From Mediterranea massiliensis (GTDB lineage Bacteria; Bacteroidota; Bacteroidia; Bacteroidales; Bacteroidaceae): DNA of 64,000 nt. Numbering within the stretch: the stretch's first letter is position 1; every line of letters begins with the position of its first letter. Under the pieces are notes generated by a model. The model did no database searches. It was not told the DNA's origin and worked only from the letters and a program-made list of their open reading frames with translations. Positions 55,598-64,000 of this stretch are shown here, piece by piece. The DNA lies in NCBI GenBank assembly GCA_015060695.1, contig SUYA01000002.1:124001-188000 (forward strand), written 5' to 3'. A program made the translations under genes and the position numbers.

Positions 55598-58381
55598 TTA
55601 CTCAACTGGCTCAAACTTTAAATAGAACTTTCCGGTTATTGGGTCGGCATGATCTGAACTGACCACTTGATTCAATTGGCTTTGCGGTCCCAATTCACGG
55701 GCATCCTTAAACTTGGTACCCACAGCACTGATGGCATTTAATACCGAAAGTTGTCCGTCAGGAAATACACCTAACGTATTATCATTATTCCGTTTTCCCT
55801 GCTTTCCAGGAGTGAACAAATGCAAGAACAAATCCTCTTCCTCAGCTACCATCTTCAACGTACCTCCGTTAGTATATAAATCGGCAGCATAAAGTTTTGA
55901 ATGAAAACCTTTGAATTCCGGATATTCCCACGACTCACCAGTCAGCGTATTGTTATACTCTTTTTTCCACAATCCAAATGTGACACCTTTTAAACGATTC
56001 TTCCACACTCGGTATGGTCCATTGCCTAACCACTTCACTCCTTTTACTTGTTCTTCAGGAAAATCGAAGGTAACGCCCACATGTGGATATCGTCCTCCGG
56101 TATCAAAGGAGTAATCAATCTTCACCCACTGAGAGGGCAAAAGTGAAATTGTAATGCGGTTTCTTGCTTGACGTTTAGCATCTTTTTTCTTGAACCAAAA
56201 AGTCACCTTGCCATCATTACTGTCAAAGTCCATTTTCGACACTTCCAATTCACCAACGGTGAAGCGAGGTCCACCGGTCAGCGGCAGCACCTTACCATCC
56301 ACTTCAATACGGTTAATAACACCTTTTCGCTTATCAATAACCAACGTTGTATTTCCTTGGTTATAAGTCAATTCCTTATCAGTTTCCACACATTGCGGCA
56401 TCTCTCCTTCGGCAGATACCAATCGGGTTGCATAACGAGCAGCAGGAGTGATAGTTCTTGTCCAAGTATATATCTCTTTCCCCTCCCAATCAGTCGCTTT
56501 CAATTTCAAGACGTCATACTCTTTCCAATCTTCGGGTAGGGCTACTTGCAGATATCCTGTTAATCCGGGTGATACCGATGGCACTGTTACTTGTGATGTT
56601 TTCTGTATACTTGTTCCTAGTTCATAGTCCCATTTCTGCCATTCTGCCGTAAAATGGCATTGGCTCAAGTCGGCAAAATGATAGCGATTTTCCACTTTAA
56701 TACGTCCGTCAAAGGTTAAAGGCAAAAAGTCCATTCCATCTAAATAGATAGGCGACCAAATCTCCTTGATAGTATAAAAGCTACCCTCTTTTTCACGATA
56801 AGGTCCCAATATGCCATCAGCTCCGTGATTTCCATCAGTATCCATTTCATCGTTTCGGTCATTGCGCACCACACCCTGATCGGCTAAATCCCACAAGAAT
56901 CCACCAGCACTGAGTGGACGATCAAGCATCAATTTCCAAAAGTCATCCAATCCGGCACCGTGTCCTCCGTCATAAAGGCCATGCAGAAACTCGGTAGGGA
57001 AAAATACTTTTTTATCGTCGAAGAAATAGTTAGTAGCAACTCCGTAAGATATATAATGGAAGGTGTTCACATCCTTCTCTTCCAACCATGGGTGTATAAC
57101 TTGACGTTTCTGTATGTCGTAACGAGCGTAGTCTGGAAGCAGTTCAAAGTTGAATCCACCTTCGTTTCCATTTCCCCACATCACCACACAAGGATGATTG
57201 ACATCGCGAGTTATCATCTCTCGCACCAATTTTCGTCCCACTTCGGTATCATAGGGAGGATATTGCCATGCTGTCAACTCATCGATGACATAAAGTCCCA
57301 ATGAGTCACACACCTCCAAAAAGTGTTTATCAGGAGGATAGTGTGACATGCGAATCGCATTCATATTCATTTCTTTTATCAATAAGGCATCATTCAAACT
57401 GATAGTGGCATTAGTAGCACGTCCCGATGTTGGCCAATGACAATGACGGTTTACACCTTTAAAACGTATTTTTTCACCATTCACATAAAACCCGTCGCCT
57501 GGACGTAACTCGGCAGTACGGAATCCGAACTTCTCTGTTAAGCGATGTTGTAACTTACCGTCTTCCCACAACGACACTTCTACTTGGTATCTATTGGGAA
57601 ATTCCGATGACCAAAGGGCTGGATTTTCAAAAGTGGTCATCAACCTCACAGAGTCCTGCTTAGCGATTGAAAGATGCATCGGCTGACCGAAATCCTTACC
57701 ATCCAATGTCTTTACTTGAGCCACGACTTCCCCTTTTGCCAATCTCTTTCCTAAAAAGACATCCATATTGAATTTTCCGTTCGCTTTTGCATCAATAGCA
57801 ATACGCTCTACATGTTTATTGGGCAATGCCTCTAACCATACCGGACGGAAAATGCCACCAAATACCCAAAAATCTGCATTACGCTCAGCTTGCTCTACAG
57901 TTTTGTTCGAGGAAGCCTTATGTACGGTTACTTCCAGCAAATTCTCTTTTCCATACTTCAGCAAGCGACTGATATCGTAACGGAAGCGATAAAATGCACC
58001 TTGATGGATAGGACCTGCTTGACGGCCATTTATCTTTACCTCAGTATCAGTCATCGAGCCGTCGAATACAATGTTCACTTTACGATTCTTCCACTCAGCC
58101 GGTACGGTAAAGCGATACTTATACAATCCGCTTTCGTTCAATCGTTCTCCCGGATCAGCATAATGTCCGTAAGTAAATTGGCCGAATCCATGAAACTCCC
58201 AGTTAGAAGGTACAGGCAATTGTTTCCATTCACCACTTTGCCTTCCGTCAGTACAATAAAAATCCCACATTACAGCATCATCCGTACCTTTACCTGAAAG
58301 ATAGATACTCTCTGTTGTCTGTGCCATCAGTCTGCCGCTACCCAGCAACAAAACCAGTAATATCCACACTATTTTCTTCAT
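55598..58381 (-). CDS. GH2 family glycoside hydrolase (beta-galactosidase-like), secreted
   Basis: This 927-residue protein has a signal peptide ending LMA-Q at about residue 20. A sugar-binding domain (WKQLPVPSNWEFHGFGQF), an Ig-like domain and a TIM barrel follow. The acid/base is E407 in MWGNGNEGGFN and the nucleophile is likely E464 in FFPTEFLHG. The C-terminal third includes a beta-sandwich with DWEGKEIYTW and VKWLGNGPYRVWKNR. It belongs to a divergent GH2 group, so galactosidase activity is likely but not certain. It has its own good promoter (58408-58439) and is convergent with the rsmI-like gene. Confidence 0.9.
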   Translation of the reverse strand: MKKIVWILLVLLLGSGRLMAQTTESIYLSGKGTDDAVMWDFYCTDGRQSGEWKQLPVPSNWEFHGFGQFTYGHYADPGERLNESGLYKYRFTVPAEWKNRKVNIVFDGSMTDTEVKINGRQAGPIHQGAFYRFRYDISRLLKYGKENLLEVTVHKASSNKTVEQAERNADFWVFGGIFRPVWLEALPNKHVERIAIDAKANGKFNMDVFLGKRLAKGEVVAQVKTLDGKDFGQPMHLSIAKQDSVRLMTTFENPALWSSEFPNRYQVEVSLWEDGKLQHRLTEKFGFRTAELRPGDGFYVNGEKIRFKGVNRHCHWPTSGRATNATISLNDALLIKEMNMNAIRMSHYPPDKHFLEVCDSLGLYVIDELTAWQYPPYDTEVGRKLVREMITRDVNHPCVVMWGNGNEGGFNFELLPDYARYDIQKRQVIHPWLEEKDVNTFHYISYGVATNYFFDDKKVFFPTEFLHGLYDGGHGAGLDDFWKLMLDRPLSAGGFLWDLADQGVVRNDRNDEMDTDGNHGADGILGPYREKEGSFYTIKEIWSPIYLDGMDFLPLTFDGRIKVENRYHFADLSQCHFTAEWQKWDYELGTSIQKTSQVTVPSVSPGLTGYLQVALPEDWKEYDVLKLKATDWEGKEIYTWTRTITPAARYATRLVSAEGEMPQCVETDKELTYNQGNTTLVIDKRKGVINRIEVDGKVLPLTGGPRFTVGELEVSKMDFDSNDGKVTFWFKKKDAKRQARNRITISLLPSQWVKIDYSFDTGGRYPHVGVTFDFPEEQVKGVKWLGNGPYRVWKNRLKGVTFGLWKKEYNNTLTGESWEYPEFKGFHSKLYAADLYTNGGTLKMVAEEEDLFLHLFTPGKQGKRNNDNTLGVFPDGQLSVLNAISAVGTKFKDARELGPQSQLNQVVSSDHADPITGKFYLKFEPVE

Positions 58382-58407
58382 AAGTATTGTGATTTATCAT
58401 TATTTTA

Positions 58408-58439
58408 CAAAGATAATCATTTGCCAAGAAATATACAAA
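58408..58439 (-). promoter_or_regulatory. Promoter for the GH2 gene (-33 TTTG, -7 TATCTTTG)
   Basis: On the minus strand TTTG (58439-58436) and TATCTTTG (58415-58408) are separated by 20 bases, a good match. The -7 box ends 26 bases before the ATG at 58381. Confidence 0.65.
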
Positions 58440-58517
58440 CAATTAGAAATTATCTAATCGCTTCCACAATTCATCAATAAATAGTTATCCAAAGAGGAAA
58501 AGATAGTATTTTAAAAC

Positions 58518-58558
58518 TATTAGATGCCATATTTTACTTTAAAACATGGCATCTAATA
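58518..58558 (-). terminator. Terminator after the GH43-GH97-GH51 operon
   Basis: TATTAGATGCCAT (58518-58530) and its exact complement (58546-58558) form a 13-bp stem with a 15-base loop. On the minus strand a T-rich stretch (GTTTTAAAAT) follows. Confidence 0.7.
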
Positions 58559-58620
58559 ATAACATATTACAATCAAAAATCCACATACAATGAGGATAAA
58601 ACCCCTCACTCTCTAATCAA

Positions 58621-61107
58621 TCATAAACGAATAACCGTAAATGAATAAGCCGGCATAGTATATTCAAACTTGTTTCCTGTCAACTCTATTTCGGTAGTCA
58701 CTGAACGAGCTGTACGATCCTTCGGGTCACCACTAAGCAACACCTTGGTAGCTTTCGTTGCTGGAAAGTCAATGCCTTCAAGATTGATTTTCGAATTTAC
58801 TTCAGTAGGCAACATATTGACCAAACGTATGATATAATCACCGGTGCGTTCATCTTTCACAACAGACACTCCCACACGCTTTTTCACCGCATCTTGACGA
58901 TTATCAAGTATCACTTCTGAAGGCAAGTAGTGAGTACCAGCATGTTGACCATACATCTGCTGAGTATAATAACCCACAGTGGGTTTCACTTCTTGATTAT
59001 TGAAATAAATCAAATCAGGATTCCATTGTGTATATCCCTCCTTAGCCAACAAAGGAGCATAGGAAGTCATAGTTACCACATCGGCATTACGCTCTACCGA
59101 AGTCAGATAAAGAGCTTCGGCCAAAGCCGTCTCTATATTATTAGGACGTCCAGGCAAGTGAGCCGCATATTCACCCAAATAAACTTTGGCTTTACTGCGA
59201 TCATAGCCATCGTAGTAGTCTTGATTGTGAATCATCCAACCGGGAGCCACATAGTAATGTTCATCCACCATAGGCACTTGGTATTTAGTAGCCAACTTCC
59301 AACCTTCGTCATAATCGGTTCCTTCATAAAAAGGACCGACGGTACCTATTACCGTTACTTCAGGATATTTTTCCTTGACGGCATTGTATATCATCACAAA
59401 ACGTTCTTCAAATATTTCGGTAATAAGATCTTCGTTACCTATACCAATGTACTTTAAGTTGAAAGGTTTGGGATGCCCGGCCTCAGCACGCTTACGTCCC
59501 CAAACACTCTTCTTGGCATCGCCATTAGCATACTCAATAAGGTCAAGTACATCTTGTACGTATTCAGGCATCTTCTCCATGGCTATACCTCCTTGTTGAC
59601 CGAAGGTAGAGAGTTCATCAGTAGAATGCTTATGAGGAATGCCACTATTCTGACATGGCACACCGGCAGCTACTACAGGTACCGGTTCAGCTCCCATATC
59701 CTCGCAGAAGAGGAAGTATTCGTGATAGCCCAGTCCTCGTGTCTGATGATATCCCCAAAGATTACGCAACGGTTTGCGTGCTTCAAGGGGACCAATAGAA
59801 CCTTTCCAATCATAAATATTGTCAATACCGTTACCATGAGCCACACAACCACCGGGAAAACGTACAAAACGTGGATGAAGATCAGCCAACGTCTGAGCCA
59901 AATCGGCACGAAGACCATTCTTACGTCCCTTAAAGGTGTTTTGTGGAAAGAGCGAAACCATATCAAAATGGTAAGTACCTACTGTTTGTGGTATGAGTTG
60001 CAAAGAAGCAGCCTTTACATCGGCTAAAGCTGTCAATACAGTTTTGCGTTGTTTCCAATCTTGCGAAGTAACCGAAACGGTTGCTTCACCTACACTTTTT
60101 CCAGCCTCATCGAGCAAACGCACCAATACCTTGCCACCTTTACCACCGGTGGCCTTACGGGCAAAGAGGGAGAAATCATACTTCTCGCCTTTCTTCAGTG
60201 TAATGCCATCGTAACCACTATTCATTAAAGAAGCTCCCACTTGCTTTACCTCAAATAAAGCATAATGAGAATTATTCTCATGAATAGGTAACGCATCAAT
60301 CACTTCAAAAGTAGCATTGCCTTCTACCTTCCATGCCTTTTTAGGACCCCACTCACGGTCGCGACCATTTTCATGGCGCATATACTCAAAGTCCCTATTT
60401 TGTACCAGTTCGGCATACAAGCCACCATCGGCTGCATAGTTAATATCTTCAAAGAAGATGCCTATAAATTCTTGACTGATAGGCTTAGCTGCTGCCACAT
60501 CTACATTAATAGTAGCCTCTACAGAGTTCAATCGAGCAAAGCGAATAGGGTCTTGCTCGGTGCGCTCATCTATCAACAACTGACGATATTTCTTATGCTC
60601 GGCATGACGAACCAAATCCTCTATCAACGTATAGGGAACAAATTGCACATAACCCTGTTCCTCTACTCCACTTACCACAGCTTTAGCAGTTTGAGTAGGA
60701 TATGCTTTCGAAGGCTGGTACTTTTTCAACTGTTCGGGAGCAAAATAACTCTGTGGCCCCCAACGGAGCAAATCCTTAGAAGCAGCATGAGCCAATGCCT
60801 TTCCGGTACCCGAAAGATACCAGATGCAATGCCATTCTCCATCAACAGCATCTTGCTGCAAATGAGGAGTAAACATTTTCTTACCGCTACCCCAAGGCCC
60901 ATAATCACTCTTAACATAGTCGAATCCATCGGATACCGACATCCATTCATTTTCTCCATCCACACTCCAAGCAAAGCGCAAACCGGTAGTACCATTTGCC
61001 TTGGCATAAGAGAATAGATAAACCGAGTCTGGCTCATTTGCTTGCATGGGTAATGCCCACAGAAGCAATAAGCAAGCTGTAAATAATAATCCGATTGTTT
61101 TATTCAT
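58621..61107 (-). CDS. Alpha-L-arabinofuranosidase, GH51, with an N-terminal GH43-like domain
   Basis: This 828-residue protein has a signal peptide ending QA-N at about residue 23/24. Residues 28-180 resemble propeller blades of GH43 (YLFSYAKANGTTGLRFAWSVD) but lack the catalytic Asp position (KKMFTPHL replaces the MRDPSI motif). Residues 200-828 are GH51: ISQEFIGIFFEDINYAADGG, acid/base E559 in IGIGNEDLITE, nucleophile E646 in YLGEYAAHLP, and a C-terminal beta-sandwich. GH51 enzymes release arabinofuranose. The gene is 19 bases behind GH97 in the same operon. The fused GH43-like domain may aid binding. Confidence 0.88.
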   Translation of the reverse strand: MNKTIGLLFTACLLLLWALPMQANEPDSVYLFSYAKANGTTGLRFAWSVDGENEWMSVSDGFDYVKSDYGPWGSGKKMFTPHLQQDAVDGEWHCIWYLSGTGKALAHAASKDLLRWGPQSYFAPEQLKKYQPSKAYPTQTAKAVVSGVEEQGYVQFVPYTLIEDLVRHAEHKKYRQLLIDERTEQDPIRFARLNSVEATINVDVAAAKPISQEFIGIFFEDINYAADGGLYAELVQNRDFEYMRHENGRDREWGPKKAWKVEGNATFEVIDALPIHENNSHYALFEVKQVGASLMNSGYDGITLKKGEKYDFSLFARKATGGKGGKVLVRLLDEAGKSVGEATVSVTSQDWKQRKTVLTALADVKAASLQLIPQTVGTYHFDMVSLFPQNTFKGRKNGLRADLAQTLADLHPRFVRFPGGCVAHGNGIDNIYDWKGSIGPLEARKPLRNLWGYHQTRGLGYHEYFLFCEDMGAEPVPVVAAGVPCQNSGIPHKHSTDELSTFGQQGGIAMEKMPEYVQDVLDLIEYANGDAKKSVWGRKRAEAGHPKPFNLKYIGIGNEDLITEIFEERFVMIYNAVKEKYPEVTVIGTVGPFYEGTDYDEGWKLATKYQVPMVDEHYYVAPGWMIHNQDYYDGYDRSKAKVYLGEYAAHLPGRPNNIETALAEALYLTSVERNADVVTMTSYAPLLAKEGYTQWNPDLIYFNNQEVKPTVGYYTQQMYGQHAGTHYLPSEVILDNRQDAVKKRVGVSVVKDERTGDYIIRLVNMLPTEVNSKINLEGIDFPATKATKVLLSGDPKDRTARSVTTEIELTGNKFEYTMPAYSFTVIRL

Positions 61108-61126
61108 GATTAGTAAACTTGATTTG

Positions 61127-63070
61127 TTATTTCACCCAAACGGCACCACCTTCTGGTTGAATAGTTATTTTTACTTTACCATTTTCTTTCACCTTCAAGG
61201 ATTTCAGTTGTGGTTCCTTATCCTTAGCATCAGTATAAGCACTGACTTCTTTGTTGGCCAGCATAGGCAACGATAGTTCTAACTTCAAAGGTTCTTTGGT
61301 AGCATTAATGGCAGCCACATACCACTGATTACCATGACGACGTGCCAACACCACATATTTTCCGGGATAACCCTCTATAAAGCGAGTTTCATCCCAAGTA
61401 GTAGGCATCTGTTTCATAAAATCAAGACATACCTGCGGAGCATCTTGCAAGTTGTTGGGAGCTAATGCAAAGTTCTGTATAGGATTTTGGAAAAGCACAG
61501 CTGTTGCCAATTCAAACACATCGGTAGTGCGACGGATAGCGTCACCGGCATTTTTCTTATTCAAAATACGATTAAGGAATGTACCGCCAAACTCCATACA
61601 GCCCACAGCGTTACGAATAAAAGGATGCAAAGCTGCATTATACGCCTCCATATCGCGAGCATGCTGGGTAAACACCAAATTCTCACTGGCCAACACCGCT
61701 TCACTACCCACGTAGTTAGGATACATACGTTCCCAACCGCGAGGTAAAGTACAACCATGGAATATAACCATCAACCCGTGGTCGTCGGCATCACTCAATA
61801 TCTCTTCATAAAGGCGTATAGTTTCTTGCTTGTCGCCACCAAAGAAATCAACCTTGATACCTTTTACACCTACACTTTGCAACCAACGCATCTCACGTTT
61901 GCGGATAATGGAATTATCCATATGATTAACAGGACTTTGTGTGATGTCATTCCAATAGCCGCTTGAACTATACCACAAGAATATATCTACATTTTTACTA
62001 TTGGCATACTTAATCAGTTCAACCATGCGTTCCCGACCAATGTTTCGATCCCAGAAGTTATCTATCAAAGCATACTCATATCCCATAGCGGCGGCCAAAT
62101 CAATGTAACGTATCTGATCGTCGTAATTTATACTACCATCTTGCCATAAAATCCAACTCCATGTACCACGCCCCATCTTATAACTATGCTTTGTCTCGTA
62201 AAGTGGTTCAACAACGTCCCAAGGTATGGTTGTCTCCACAATAGGATGCAGTGTTTCTCCCACAGTCAAAGTACGCCAAGGAGTAGAACCCGGTAAAGCA
62301 AAAGCCGGTTCAGAAGTACCGTTGCCATTATTCTCTTCCTCCATAGGGAAAGCTATAGTATAAAGACCATCTACCGCATCACTCAATCGTGAGCCACAAT
62401 AGCGACTATCCACACCGGTCTCGCTAACCAACACCCAACCATTTTCTCCAACCTTAAACAGACAAGGGAAAGTATATCCACGACCATATTGCGAACGTTC
62501 ACTCATTGATGCATCCACTTTATACTCTTCTTCATAGCTGGGTTTAGTGCGTTTCCAACCAATCATCGGATCACTTTGAGGTGTCAAAAATGTAGTGGTT
62601 TGCTGAGGGAATTGAAAGCCGGTAGCCTCTTGAGCCACGGTTACGCTGGCACGTTCACCTCGTTTCAATATAGTATAACGGAAAGCCACATCGTTATTGC
62701 TGACACGGAAAGTAACTAACATCGGATGCTTCTTTTCGTTCAAGAAGGTACATACCAATTCATTGGCTTCATAATGAATCTCAGAAACCTTGATGCGATC
62801 TTGTTTGTACTTTTTGTCAATCTTGTTCTGTTTATGCTCTTTCAGTGTCAGTCCCTTAGTAAAGTCACCAATATTGGTTTGCATGCCCAACGGAGAGGCT
62901 TCCAACATCTGCTTGCCATTATAGAGTACCGAATAGGTTGCCTTTCCACCGTCAGCACAAGCCACATCTACCTTTAATTTACCATCCGGGCTGCTCACTG
63001 ATACATTTTGTGCAACCACTGGCAGAGTTGCCACTAGAAATAAAAATGCCAGTTTTAATCTGTTTTTCAT
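61127..63070 (-). CDS. GH97 family glycoside hydrolase, retaining type (alpha-galactosidase-like)
   Basis: This 647-residue protein has a signal peptide (residues 1-20, ending VVA-Q). The N-terminal beta-super-sandwich (VSSPDGKLKVDVACADG) is followed by a TIM barrel with MGRGTWSWILWQDGSINYDDQ and the nucleophile Asp at about residue 408 in GVKGIKVDFFGGDKQ. A C-terminal beta-domain follows. An Asp at this position marks the retaining GH97 group (alpha-galactosidase type) rather than the inverting alpha-glucosidases such as SusB. It lies 32 bases behind the GH43 gene and 19 before GH51, in one operon. Confidence 0.92.
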   Translation of the reverse strand: MKNRLKLAFLFLVATLPVVAQNVSVSSPDGKLKVDVACADGGKATYSVLYNGKQMLEASPLGMQTNIGDFTKGLTLKEHKQNKIDKKYKQDRIKVSEIHYEANELVCTFLNEKKHPMLVTFRVSNNDVAFRYTILKRGERASVTVAQEATGFQFPQQTTTFLTPQSDPMIGWKRTKPSYEEEYKVDASMSERSQYGRGYTFPCLFKVGENGWVLVSETGVDSRYCGSRLSDAVDGLYTIAFPMEEENNGNGTSEPAFALPGSTPWRTLTVGETLHPIVETTIPWDVVEPLYETKHSYKMGRGTWSWILWQDGSINYDDQIRYIDLAAAMGYEYALIDNFWDRNIGRERMVELIKYANSKNVDIFLWYSSSGYWNDITQSPVNHMDNSIIRKREMRWLQSVGVKGIKVDFFGGDKQETIRLYEEILSDADDHGLMVIFHGCTLPRGWERMYPNYVGSEAVLASENLVFTQHARDMEAYNAALHPFIRNAVGCMEFGGTFLNRILNKKNAGDAIRRTTDVFELATAVLFQNPIQNFALAPNNLQDAPQVCLDFMKQMPTTWDETRFIEGYPGKYVVLARRHGNQWYVAAINATKEPLKLELSLPMLANKEVSAYTDAKDKEPQLKSLKVKENGKVKITIQPEGGAVWVK

Positions 63071-63102
63071 ATCACTTATTACTAAACACTAATCATTATA
63101 CT

Positions 63103-64000
63103 TCACTTGGTAGGCACTACCGGCTTGATAGTTCCATCAGCATTAAACTCCAACTTATCTATACAAGTTTCACGGTGATAACCTGGACCATCCTCGCGTT
63201 TCAAGAAGTTCTTATTGATGCGATGATACACAATAATCCATTCATCTTCGGTGCCAGGCAGTTTCAATACCGAATTGTGCGCCGGACCATAAATCTCTTT
63301 CGATGGGTCTTGAATCAACACGATGGGTTGTTTAGCCACTTCAATAGGACCCAATGGTGATTTTGAAGTACCATAAGCCACATGATAATTAGGTGAACCC
63401 GTATCATCTACCGACCACATAAAATAGTAGAGGCCATTACGATAAAACACATAGGGTGCTTCACGGTAATTATAGTCCTTCAAAGTTCCCCCCTTAGGTG
63501 TCATTACCGTAATAGTTTTCTTCTTCAACGACACCATATCCTTGTTCAATTCGGCACCGGCCATATAGCCATTACCCCAATAGAAATAAGTCTTTCCCGA
63601 TACAGGATCTTCAAATACGTCACCATCAATTTGTTGACCACGGCCAGTGGGTGATTCTGTAATAATGGGTTCACCATAATCCACAAACGGCCCAACGGGG
63701 TCGTCACTGATAGCTACACCAATCTGCTTACCACCACCTTTTACAGGATTTCCACTATAATAGAAGTAGTATTTATAGCCGTCTTTAGTCTTCTTTTCGA
63801 TAATACAAGGTGCCCAAGCATTGCCATTAGCCCAAGGCACTTGATCAGATTTAAGGTCTAGCATCACATTCTCAAACTTCCAATGTTTCAAGTCATCTGA
63901 AGAATAAACGGTAAAATACCAACCACCCCATCCTCTGTGACCATCACTGGTAGAATAGATGTAATACTTACCAGTTTTTTCTGAATAAAGGATTTCAGGG
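63103..64000 (-). CDS. GH43 family hydrolase, 5' end cut by the window
   Basis: The minus-strand frame is open to the last base, so the N-terminus is outside the window; 298 residues are visible. The fragment begins PEILYSEKTGKYYIYSTSDG and contains the GH43 blade patterns QIDGDVFEDPVSGKTYFYWG and NYREAPYVFYRNGLYYFMWS, with the likely acid Glu in the REAPYVF strand. GPAHNSVLKLPGTEDEW follows near the C-terminus. The base Asp and the signal peptide are missing from the visible part. It is the first visible gene of an operon with GH97 and GH51. Specificity cannot be stated. Confidence 0.9.
   Translation of the reverse strand, partial: PEILYSEKTGKYYIYSTSDGHRGWGGWYFTVYSSDDLKHWKFENVMLDLKSDQVPWANGNAWAPCIIEKKTKDGYKYYFYYSGNPVKGGGKQIGVAISDDPVGPFVDYGEPIITESPTGRGQQIDGDVFEDPVSGKTYFYWGNGYMAGAELNKDMVSLKKKTITVMTPKGGTLKDYNYREAPYVFYRNGLYYFMWSVDDTGSPNYHVAYGTSKSPLGPIEVAKQPIVLIQDPSKEIYGPAHNSVLKLPGTEDEWIIVYHRINKNFLKREDGPGYHRETCIDKLEFNADGTIKPVVPTK

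Overview
The window looks like a chromosomal segment of a gut Bacteroidales (Bacteroides/Phocaeicola/Prevotella type). The signs are AT-rich intergenic DNA, SusC/SusD pairs, the LpxC-FabZ fusion, RprX/RprY-like signalling and many TAnnTTTG (-7) promoter boxes upstream of start codons. No rRNA, tRNA, transposase, integrase or CRISPR array was found. The host assignment is inferred from gene content only.

Layout. Bases 1-19241 are a housekeeping block on the + strand: a 5'-truncated PgeF/YfiH-like gene, B3/B4 protein, PhoH, purC-menG(ubiE)-aroE, an alpha/beta hydrolase, a TPM-domain protein plus LemA, a PurM-like gene, two very small membrane proteins, prfA, pyrF, a trp-attenuator-like leader in front of a stand-alone TrpB2-type trpB, an HD-domain hydrolase, and lpxD-lpxC/fabZ-lpxA-(PRiA4b Orf3-like)-miaA-SGNH hydrolase. 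Bases 19441-30924 hold two divergent SusC/SusD operons separated by about 1 kb of repeat-rich regulatory DNA. Bases 30946-46183 are a carbohydrate-degradation cluster: GH115 + UxuA, LacZ-type GH2, an AraC regulator with a propeller hydrolase, a GH29 fucosidase, then a GH2 and a GH43. Bases 46231-50742 hold a two-component system divergent from an outer-membrane beta-barrel receptor. Bases 50755-64000 hold a second enzyme cluster (DUF4861, GH43_12-like, HAD phosphatase; GH2; GH51; GH97; GH43 cut by the window end), with an RsmI-like methyltransferase between the sub-operons.

How it fits together. The two SusC/SusD pairs would bind and import oligosaccharides. The enzyme set (alpha-glucuronidase, arabinofuranosidases and xylosidase-type GH43, beta-galactosidases, fucosidase, GH97 alpha-galactosidase-like) fits decorated plant hemicellulose or pectin side chains such as glucuronoarabinoxylan, arabinogalactan or fucosylated xyloglucan. 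UxuA directly behind GH115 links release of (methyl)glucuronate to its cytoplasmic catabolism. The substrate is inferred.

The most interesting non-coding signals are: (i) a Trp-Trp-Trp leader peptide with a terminator and competing hairpins before trpB; (ii) two nearly identical four-unit arrays of a 14-bp palindrome at exact 22-bp spacing, in opposite orientation about 17 kb apart; (iii) a palindromic module present three times between the divergent susC genes, two copies forming a perfect 24-bp inverted repeat; (iv) divergent promoters embedded in a perfect 17-bp inverted repeat; (v) a 13-bp inverted repeat between araC and the fucosidase gene.
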